Below are positions 1-5,248 of a stretch of 7,428 nucleotides of DNA, piece after piece (within the stretch, counting starts at the first letter, position 1; each line of letters begins with the position of its first letter). The DNA is from Verrucomicrobiota bacterium. GTDB taxonomy: Bacteria; Verrucomicrobiota; Verrucomicrobiia; Opitutales; Opitutaceae. The stretch covers positions 1-7,428 of the forward strand of contig JAURJO010000275.1 of assembly GCA_030832235.1 (NCBI GenBank), given 5' to 3'. The position numbers were made by a program, and so were the translations under genes. The notes under the pieces are model-generated. The model was not told the DNA's origin. It saw nothing but the letters and a program-made list of their open reading frames with translations, and did not search any database.

Positions 1-78
1 AGAGTTACACCTGTGAGCAGATGCGCCCGGATTTTGCACGTCAGTCGCGAGGTCATGGAATACTTGGAAACGGCCTAG
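1..78 (+). other. Possible C-terminal end of a plus-strand gene cut by the window edge
   Basis: Frame 1 is open from the first base to TAG at 76-78 and would encode 25 residues ending in LHVSREVMEYLETA, helical in character. About 16 of 25 third positions are G or C, better than the competing open frame 3, but the stretch is short. If real, it converges on the M28 gene with 81 bases between the two stop codons. It matches no family I recognise and could be chance. Confidence 0.25.
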
Positions 79-141
79 GGTGCCGGCCCCGAATCGGGAG
101 TCCTGTCCATCCGTTTCGTTTACGATGAATCGCGCGCAGAC
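79..141. other. Intergenic stretch without recognisable features
   Basis: Between the possible plus-strand stop and the hairpin by the M28 stop codon. It is less GC-rich than the genes. I see no tRNA, promoter or repeat in it. Confidence 0.4.
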
Positions 142-160
142 AGCAGCCTGCCTGGCTGCT
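142..160 (-). terminator. Hairpin at the stop codon of the M28 gene, possible terminator
   Basis: A perfect 7-bp stem, agcagcc (142-148) with ggctgct (154-160), and a 5-base loop, beginning at the last base of the M28 TGA codon. There is no U-tract directly after the stem on the minus strand (GTCTGCGCG follows), so a classic Rho-independent terminator is doubtful. Its place at the end of the gene cluster, possibly between convergent genes, makes a 3'-end or stability role plausible. Confidence 0.35.
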
Positions 161-1947
161 CAGTCCGGTCGCTTCTTCTTTTCTGCCGGGCCGCCGCGCT
201 TTTTCCCGCCGCCGGGCCGTGTCTCGGACGGAGTGTTCAGGGGTTTGCGGGGGAGGAGGTCGTCGCGCATGGCAGTCTGGTAGACGAAGGTCGCCATGAC
301 CACGGCGGCCTGGCGGAGGTCCTCCTCAATGGCGCGGTCGTAGACGTCCATGTTTCCGTGCCAGGTGCGGGTGCGGTACTCGAGGTCGTCCTGGATGAAC
401 TGGAAGCCGGGCAGCCCGATGTTGTCGAAGCTCGCGTGGTCGGTGGATCCGGTTCGGGAGAGGGTCACGGTTTCGGCGCCGAGGTCGCGCAGGGGTTTGA
501 GCCAGTCGCGGAACACGCCGCGCAGCGCCTCGTTGCCCTGCAGGTAGATCCCGCGGATTCGGCCGCCGCCGTTGTCCAGGTTGTAGTAGGCGGACAATTG
601 GTCGTAACCGGGTTTCCGGTTGGTGACGCCGATAGGTGGCGGTCCCGCGCGGGTGCCGGCGCCGGCGGGGGCGGGAGGAGGCTCACCGAAATGCCGGGCG
701 ACATAGGCTTTGGAACCAAGGAGGCCCTGCTCCTCGCCGCTCCATAGCGCGAGGCGGATGGTGCGTCGCGGCTCGAGCTTGAGGGTCTTCAGGATGCGCA
801 TCGCCTCGAGCACCACGGCGCAGCCGGTGCCGTTGTCGGTCGTGCCGGTGCCGCCGTGCCAGGAATCGAGGTGCGCACCAAGCATCACGACCTCCGATGA
901 GCGGTCGGTGCCGGGAATCTCGGCGATGACGTTCGCGGCCGGCACGTCCTCGGTCAGATAGTCGGCGGAGAGTTCCAGCGCGACGCGCGGCGGGGTGCCG
1001 TTGGCCGACAAGCGCACGAGGCGGTTGAAGTGTTCGTTGGCGAGGACGATCTGGGGGATGATCGGCGGGCAATCCTTCTTCCACACGGGCGAGCCGCGCG
1101 GTGGCGTGGGTGTGCCGGTGGCGGATGGCTCCTCAGCGGGCTTTTGTCCGGCGTCCGGGCCGTAGACCGCGGCGGCCCCGGCGAAAAGCGCACCGGCCTC
1201 TCCGCGGGTGCTGGGTTGCAGGAGCGCAATGACCCCTTCCTCGGTGAAGAAGCGGTAGCGTTGCGGGGTGAGCGCGATCGCTGAGCGCTGAGCGGGATCG
1301 GCCATGGGGCTCGGGGTGGTCGGACGGGTGACGCCGGTGCCAAGTCCGTCGGAGTTCGCGAGGGCGAGGAGTTGCGCGTCGGTTTTGCGGGTCGCGATCG
1401 GCTCGAAGCTGACCTTCAGCGGAACGATTGACCCGTCGAGCACGATGCGGCCGCGCAGCTTGCCCCGGTACCGTTCGAAGTCCTCGGCCTTCTTGATGTC
1501 GACGTGCACGATCTCGCCGTCGACCCGGCCGCCGGGTACGCCGGGCGACCAGGCCTTGGGCAGCGCAATGATGGGCGTGGCCTCGGGAGTGAAGGCCTGC
1601 AGCGAAAAGCCCCGCAGCGCCCAACCGCGCTCGAAGCCGCTCCATGGTTCCACCTGCACGTTCGCGAGTCCCCACGACTCGAGTCTGCGCTGTGTCGAGT
1701 CGATCGCGCGGCGCAGCCCGGGGGATCCGGTCAGCCGGGGGCCGTTGAGGTCAGTTAACGCGAGGAGCATGGCCATGACCTCGGAGTGGTTCATGCCTTC
1801 GTCGCGGATGCGCGCGACGGGGTCCGTAGCACGTGGAGCTGCGGCGGCCGTATCGGCGCCGCGGGCGTCGATCGCCACTGAGGCAAGCAGCACGGCAAAC
1901 AGCAGCAGGCCGGCGTTGGGTACGCGGAACGGGGGGCGGGGTCTCAT
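160..1947 (-). CDS. Secreted M28-family zinc aminopeptidase/carboxypeptidase with PA-like insert
   Basis: A 595-residue exported metallopeptidase. From the ATG at 1947 the protein has basic residues (Arg 2, 4, 8), a hydrophobic core LLLFAVLLASVA (14-25) and a probable cut near ARG-A (28-31). Alternative starts at ATG 1965 and GTG 1968 would only add an acidic MMTDRAD leader; none has a clear Shine-Dalgarno, so 1947 is a judgement. The di-zinc ligands of M28 can be read in order: His359 in GAHLD, Asp371 in TTDNGTG, Glu405-Glu406 in WSGEEQGLLGS (general base and ligand), Asp458 in NLDNGGG, and His530 in TWHGN. The region between about 130 and 330 fits a PA-type lid domain. Two Pro/Ala/Gly/Thr-rich loops (267-287 and 421-440) and a Lys-rich tail (GGGKKRGGPAEKKKRPD, 579-595) are unlike the core. 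The motif spacing suggests the carboxypeptidase Q/PGCP-like branch. It sits 78 bases after the GNAT gene on the same strand, so it may be co-transcribed, but it lacks the ATGA coupling of the others and may be an unrelated neighbour. Confidence 0.93.
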   Translation of the reverse strand: MRPRPPFRVPNAGLLLFAVLLASVAIDARGADTAAAAPRATDPVARIRDEGMNHSEVMAMLLALTDLNGPRLTGSPGLRRAIDSTQRRLESWGLANVQVEPWSGFERGWALRGFSLQAFTPEATPIIALPKAWSPGVPGGRVDGEIVHVDIKKAEDFERYRGKLRGRIVLDGSIVPLKVSFEPIATRKTDAQLLALANSDGLGTGVTRPTTPSPMADPAQRSAIALTPQRYRFFTEEGVIALLQPSTRGEAGALFAGAAAVYGPDAGQKPAEEPSATGTPTPPRGSPVWKKDCPPIIPQIVLANEHFNRLVRLSANGTPPRVALELSADYLTEDVPAANVIAEIPGTDRSSEVVMLGAHLDSWHGGTGTTDNGTGCAVVLEAMRILKTLKLEPRRTIRLALWSGEEQGLLGSKAYVARHFGEPPPAPAGAGTRAGPPPIGVTNRKPGYDQLSAYYNLDNGGGRIRGIYLQGNEALRGVFRDWLKPLRDLGAETVTLSRTGSTDHASFDNIGLPGFQFIQDDLEYRTRTWHGNMDVYDRAIEEDLRQAAVVMATFVYQTAMRDDLLPRKPLNTPSETRPGGGKKRGGPAEKKKRPD

Positions 1948-1988
1948 GTCGGCACGATCCGTCATCACCGTCGGCCGGCAACGTGAAT

Positions 1989-2015
1989 CCGGACGTGCAG
2001 CAGATTCTGGTCCGG
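1989..2015 (-). repeat. Imperfect inverted repeat in the GNAT-M28 gap
   Basis: Between the GNAT stop and the M28 start, ccggac (1989-1994) pairs with gtccgg (2010-2015), and an inner cag/ctg pair (1998-2000 with 2007-2009) could extend the stem across a three-base bulge. No T-run follows on the minus strand, so it is not a standard intrinsic terminator. It could be an RNA hairpin that stabilises or attenuates the message, or chance in GC-rich DNA. I see no promoter in the 78-base gap. Confidence 0.25.
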
Positions 2016-2025
2016 GGCGGCGTGA

Positions 2026-2655
2026 TTACCTGGAAAACGACCGGCCGAGGAACAGAGTGTCGGAATTGCGGGCGATCTCGTTGAATTCGAGCTTCGCGTA
2101 GAATGCGGCGGCGCGGTGGTTGTCGGCCGCCATCGCGAGATGCACGCCCGGGGATCCACGGGCGGCAAGCAGGCCGAGTAGTTCGGACATCAGCCTGCGG
2201 CCGAGCCCGCGGCCCTGGGCCCGCGGAAGCAGGTCGATGTGCAGGTGCGAGGGGAAATCGGCGTACCGCTCCGGGACGAAGAGCTCCGGATGGTGGTAGA
2301 GATTCCAGAGTTGCTCGTCGCGGTTCCACGCCGTCGCGGGGCCGGATGGCGCGGGGCGACCGGCCCGAAGTGGCGGGAGCCACTCGTTCACGTAGCGGTG
2401 GTGAAAGGCCTTGGTGTCCAAGGCGGCCAAGGCGTAGCCGCAGATTCCGATCTGGTCCTCCAGCACCAGTGACAACTCCAGTTCGAAGGCCAGGTAGGCG
2501 CCCACGTACACATTTCCCAAGGCCTCAGGGTCGGCGTGCAGGTGGGTCGCGTCCCGGCCGCTGTCGCCGGTTCCGAGGCAGACCGCGTAACACGAGGCGC
2601 GGTCAGCCGCGACGGCTTGCCGCAGGTTGAAATTACCGATTCGCCGCGGGGTCAT
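2026..2655 (-). CDS. GNAT acetyltransferase-like protein, homologue of the C-terminal domain of human O-GlcNAcase
   Basis: A 209-residue single-domain GNAT protein. The acetyl-CoA pyrophosphate-binding motif (Q/R)xxGx(G/A) is intact as QGRGLG at 147-152 (2217-2200), and the late helix DNHRAAAFYAKLEF at 178-191 is the usual NxxAxxFYxxxGF region with Glu190 in place of Gly. It matches the C-terminal pseudo-HAT domain of human OGA over its length: CLGTGDSGRDAT (26-37), LGNVYVGAYL (46-55), a VLEDxxGICGYALxxxD block (64-80), FVPERYADFPS (126-136) and a C-terminal LGRS (203-206). Related stand-alone bacterial GNATs are known and were used to explain the fold of the human domain; their substrates are, to my knowledge, not established. 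The start at 2655 is chosen because ATGA joins it to the GH84 stop. The frame continues upstream to 2799, but that extension is Arg/Pro-rich and is an overlap shadow of the GH84 gene. Likely job (inference): acetylation of an amino sugar, or a structural partner of the GH84 enzyme. Substrate unknown. Confidence 0.9.
   Translation of the reverse strand: MTPRRIGNFNLRQAVAADRASCYAVCLGTGDSGRDATHLHADPEALGNVYVGAYLAFELELSLVLEDQIGICGYALAALDTKAFHHRYVNEWLPPLRAGRPAPSGPATAWNRDEQLWNLYHHPELFVPERYADFPSHLHIDLLPRAQGRGLGRRLMSELLGLLAARGSPGVHLAMAADNHRAAAFYAKLEFNEIARNSDTLFLGRSFSR
2652..2655 (-). promoter_or_regulatory. ATGA stop/start overlap: GH84 to GNAT
   Basis: Third ATGA junction. The GNAT frame is -1 relative to the GH84 frame at this point. 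No Shine-Dalgarno sequence is visible in the preceding 25 bases. The junction falls at the domain boundary where the stalk and GNAT domains of human O-GlcNAcase meet, so coupling here would yield the two halves at a fixed ratio. Confidence 0.8.
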
Positions 2656-4004
2656 TCGAGGGCGCGTGGGGTGAAGCTGCCATCGGTCCGCATGGACAAG
2701 AGGCGCTGGAGGTCGGCCGCGAGACCTCCGCGGTACGTGCGCGGGCGGTGTTCGGCGGAGAAAAACGCGGTCGCTGGCTCGGGTCGGCTCTTTCTCCAAT
2801 CAAGGTAGCCCCGGAGTAGTCCGGCCTCCTCTTTCAGTTCCCAAACGTGACGATAAACCGTGTGCAGCAGCTCGCGGTTTTCGAGGCGAGTAAGTTGCTC
2901 GAAGAGCGTCGCGAGTTGTTCGCCACCGTCGCGCGCCCGCGAGACGGCAGCCAGGTCGCCTTGCACGGCTGCCGCGATGTCCTGCCGCCAAGCTTCCGCG
3001 CGCGGCCCGTGCGTGAACGGAAGGTACAGGCAATCGCAAAGCAGCGCGAATAGGTCCGCCGGGAGAGGTGTGGCGGCGCCGCCGGAGTCGAGACAACGCC
3101 AGTCCCACCGCCAGGCCTCGCGCGCCTGTGCATGCGCGCGGTCGAGATCGTAATTTTCGCGGGTGACCCAAGCGGCGAACGTGTCGATCGGGAGGCGGTT
3201 CGCCTCGAACTCGCAGTTCGGATTCAGCAGCACGCCCGCGGTGGCGGCACGAAGCGACGTCGGGCGGCCGGCGTAAGGACCAAGGTAGATACGGCGGAGG
3301 TCGTAATCGTTGGCGAAGAGGTTGTCCCAGATCAGGGGACGGCGTCGCAGCACCGCGGTGAGCGGGCTGACATCCGCGGGGGTGATTGTCGCTGAAACGA
3401 TTTCGGGCCCGGTCCACATCACGTCCACCGCCAGGTCGAGATGCTCGCCGAGGTGGCGCAGATAGCGTGATGTGATCACGTCTCCTGCCATCCGGCCGCA
3501 GTAGGGGGTCGGACAGAAAAGGAGTCGTGCCGAGGGATCCGCGCGCTTCTGGAGCGCTAGGAGGTGATGCGCAAACGCCACCTGCGGTGCGGCGTCGTGT
3601 TCGGTCGCGCCGAGATTTCCCGAGACGGGCGACGGAATGATGTCGTCGAACAGCACCGCGAAGTGGCGCGCACCAAGGGTCATCAACTGCGAGGCTTTGC
3701 GTTCGAGCGCTGCGTGGCCGTCCGCAGCGGGAAACGCCACATCGAGGCCGGGGGCGAGCGCGTAAATGAAGGAGACGCCGGCGTCGGCGCAGGTGGAGAT
3801 AATCGCGCGCAGGTCCGCGGCCTCCGTTTCATCGTAGAGATCACGCCAGCGGGCGCGGTGGCGGAGATCGTCCTTCGGCGCGTAGAGGTAGGTGTTGAGA
3901 CCGAGGTCGCGCAGACGAATGACCAGGCGCCGGCGCTGCGCGGGGGTCCACGGACGTCCGTAGAACCCCTCGACGACACCGGACAGGAAACGCGTGTTGC
4001 TCAT
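2652..4004 (-). CDS. GH84 beta-N-acetylglucosaminidase, close to animal O-GlcNAcase (catalytic domain plus stalk)
   Basis: A 450-residue retaining glycosidase that removes terminal beta-linked GlcNAc by substrate-assisted catalysis. The N-terminus opens with FLSGVVEGFYGRPW (6-19), the GH84 hallmark. The catalytic pair is Asp120-Asp121 in LFDDI (human OGA Asp174/175). Other pocket residues are Lys44 in YAPKDD, Cys164 and Tyr168 in CPTPYCG (human Cys215/Tyr219), Trp197-Thr198 in WTGP, Trp226 and Asn228 in IWDN, Asp233 in ANDYD (human Asp285) and NPNCEFEAN at 261-269. All expected catalytic residues are present. After about residue 295 comes a helical stalk with LYLPFTHGP (326-334), ENRELL (375-380) and VYRHVWEL (383-390), then RGGLAADLQRLL (425-436), all with counterparts in the human protein. 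No signal peptide or membrane segment is seen, so it should act in the cytoplasm, unlike the large secreted GH84 enzymes of Clostridium and Bacteroides. The start overlaps the EIIC stop as ATGA and the stop overlaps the GNAT start as ATGA. Homologies are from memory of the human sequence; no alignment was run. Confidence 0.95.
   Translation of the reverse strand: MSNTRFLSGVVEGFYGRPWTPAQRRRLVIRLRDLGLNTYLYAPKDDLRHRARWRDLYDETEAADLRAIISTCADAGVSFIYALAPGLDVAFPAADGHAALERKASQLMTLGARHFAVLFDDIIPSPVSGNLGATEHDAAPQVAFAHHLLALQKRADPSARLLFCPTPYCGRMAGDVITSRYLRHLGEHLDLAVDVMWTGPEIVSATITPADVSPLTAVLRRRPLIWDNLFANDYDLRRIYLGPYAGRPTSLRAATAGVLLNPNCEFEANRLPIDTFAAWVTRENYDLDRAHAQAREAWRWDWRCLDSGGAATPLPADLFALLCDCLYLPFTHGPRAEAWRQDIAAAVQGDLAAVSRARDGGEQLATLFEQLTRLENRELLHTVYRHVWELKEEAGLLRGYLDWRKSRPEPATAFFSAEHRPRTYRGGLAADLQRLLSMRTDGSFTPRALE
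4001..4004 (-). promoter_or_regulatory. ATGA stop/start overlap: EIIC to GH84
   Basis: Second ATGA junction. The upstream 25 bases encode the Ala/Thr-rich C-terminus of the permease and are made of GCC/ACC-type triplets, with no purine-rich ribosome binding site. Translational coupling would tie glycosidase output to transporter output. Confidence 0.8.
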
Positions 4005-5248
4005 CGGGCGGTAGCGGTGCCGGCGCTGGCGGCAAGTCGCCGACGCTCCAGCGCTCGGGCGAACGGCAGATAGACGAGCATCGCGAGTCCCAGGGAGAAC
4101 GCACCCCAGACGGCGGCGCGCCAGTCACCGCCCGTGGCGAGGTAGTGTCCGATCACCGGCGGGGTGGTCCAGGGGATGTTGACGACAGGCCGGGCGATCA
4201 GGCCGGCTGACATCAGCAGGTAGGTGCCCATGGTCAGCAGGAGGGCGTTGAGGATGTACGGCACCATGAGGACCGGGTTCAGGACCACGGGGACACCAAA
4301 GAAGATCGGTTCGTTGATCTGGAAAAGCTGGGTGGGCAGGGAGACGCGGCAGACCTGGCGGAGCGCGGGATCGCGCGAATTCCAGAGCGTGAGGGCCAGC
4401 CCGAGGGTCGCGCCGGTGCCGCCGACGTTCACGAAGGTGGAAAAGAAGCCGTTGGCGGTGATATGCGGCGCCGGCAGGCCCTGCCCGAGCGCGGCGACGT
4501 TGGCGGCGAGGTATTGCAGGAACACGGGGGCGACGATCGCGTCGAGGGTGTTGTCGCCGTTGATGCCCACCGACCACAGCAGCGTGACGAGCAATGCATA
4601 GACGAGAATGCCCGGGAGCGTGTCGAGGGCGAAGACCAGCGGGGCGAAGGCAGATTGGACGAGCGCGTTGAGGTCGAGTCCGAGCGCAAAGCGCAATGTC
4701 CAGAAACCGGCGACCAGCGCGATCATCGGGACGAGGGACAGGAATGATTCCGCGACGACGGCGGGCACCTCGCGGGGAAGCCGGATGACAAGGTTGCGCG
4801 CAACGAACCAAGCCTTCACCCGCACGGAGACCAGTGCGACGACGATGGCCGTGAAGAGACCGGCCGATCCGAGCGTGGCGGCGTTGAGCGTCTGATCCTT
4901 GGGGTTTACCTGCAGCAGCAGGAAGCAGAGGGTCGCGAGTACCGCGGAGCCGGCGGCGTCCAGCGCCAGGCGCGAGGCGAAGTCGTGGGCGATCGCGAAG
5001 CAGACGAAGACCGCGAGGAGGCCGAAGGTGGCGGTCACCGGAACCTCGAGGATCGGCTTCACCGCGGCGAGGCGCTCCTCCCAGCCGGGCAGCGGCAGGT
5101 GGTTCAACACCATGAACAGTCCGCCGATGATAGTGAGGGGTACCACCGCGACCATGCCGGCCCGGACGGCCGAAAGGGCCGGAATGTCTCCGAAGGCCGT
5201 GAGGCGTGGCAGCCAGCGATCGCGAAACCGGGTCAGGTCGGCGCTCAT
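4001..5248 (-). CDS. PTS EIIC sugar permease, lactose/cellobiose/chitobiose family
   Basis: A 415-residue polytopic inner-membrane protein. The family signature NEPIFFGVPVVLNP is at 312-325 (Asn312, Glu313), and the glycine motif before it, VNVGGTGATLGL, is at 273-284. Hydrophobic segments include about 30-49, 71-90, 100-113, 128-145, 165-185, 202-225, 235-255, 275-290, 315-348 and 374-397. In the characterised homologue ChbC the Asn-Glu pair binds the sugar and the permease moves N,N'-diacetylchitobiose. The start at 5248 is chosen because it forms an ATGA overlap with the upstream stop and gives the usual N-terminus; an in-frame extension to 5350 lies inside the upstream gene and is not membrane-like. 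Oddity: the segment that reads GIHG in most family members reads GING here (Asn230, codon AAC at 4561-4559). No EIIA, EIIB, HPr or EI is in the window. Import of a GlcNAc-containing disaccharide or glycoside is inferred from the GH84 gene that follows. The family is sure; the substrate and the phosphorylation state of the product are open. Confidence 0.93.
   Translation of the reverse strand: MSADLTRFRDRWLPRLTAFGDIPALSAVRAGMVAVVPLTIIGGLFMVLNHLPLPGWEERLAAVKPILEVPVTATFGLLAVFVCFAIAHDFASRLALDAAGSAVLATLCFLLLQVNPKDQTLNAATLGSAGLFTAIVVALVSVRVKAWFVARNLVIRLPREVPAVVAESFLSLVPMIALVAGFWTLRFALGLDLNALVQSAFAPLVFALDTLPGILVYALLVTLLWSVGINGDNTLDAIVAPVFLQYLAANVAALGQGLPAPHITANGFFSTFVNVGGTGATLGLALTLWNSRDPALRQVCRVSLPTQLFQINEPIFFGVPVVLNPVLMVPYILNALLLTMGTYLLMSAGLIARPVVNIPWTTPPVIGHYLATGGDWRAAVWGAFSLGLAMLVYLPFARALERRRLAASAGTATAR
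5245..5248 (-). promoter_or_regulatory. ATGA stop/start overlap: propeller protein to EIIC
   Basis: Reads ATGA on the minus strand: the ATG of the EIIC gene shares bases with the TGA of the secreted protein gene. The 25 bases before it contain no GGAGG-like sequence, so initiation probably depends on ribosomes finishing the upstream gene (termination-reinitiation). This overlap is also the reason for choosing the EIIC start. Confidence 0.8.

Noticed and set aside
170..186. T-rich run on the plus strand as a terminator tail
   Set aside because: It is about ten bases away from the 142-160 stem and interrupted by C and G. It encodes the Lys-rich tail of the M28 protein on the other strand.
1304..2101. 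Plus-strand open frame of 265 codons
   Set aside because: Antisense to the M28 peptidase, whose zinc ligands and signal peptide are clear. The plus-strand product is low-complexity Ser/Arg-rich.
2656..2799. N-terminal extension of the GNAT frame by 48 codons
   Set aside because: The extension is Arg/Pro-rich and overlaps the OGA-like RGGLA...QRLL segment of the GH84 gene. The ATGA start at 2655 fits the other junctions and the domain start.
2652..2799. Frameshift breaking a single fused OGA gene
   Set aside because: The two frames differ by one base at the junction, so an error or programmed frameshift is possible. The same ATGA arrangement occurs at two other junctions and the break is at a domain boundary, so two coupled genes are more likely. 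Read-level checking would settle it.
2652..4004. Annotation as hyaluronidase
   Set aside because: GH84 proteins are often labelled this way, but the pocket residues and stalk match O-GlcNAcase and nothing points to hyaluronan.
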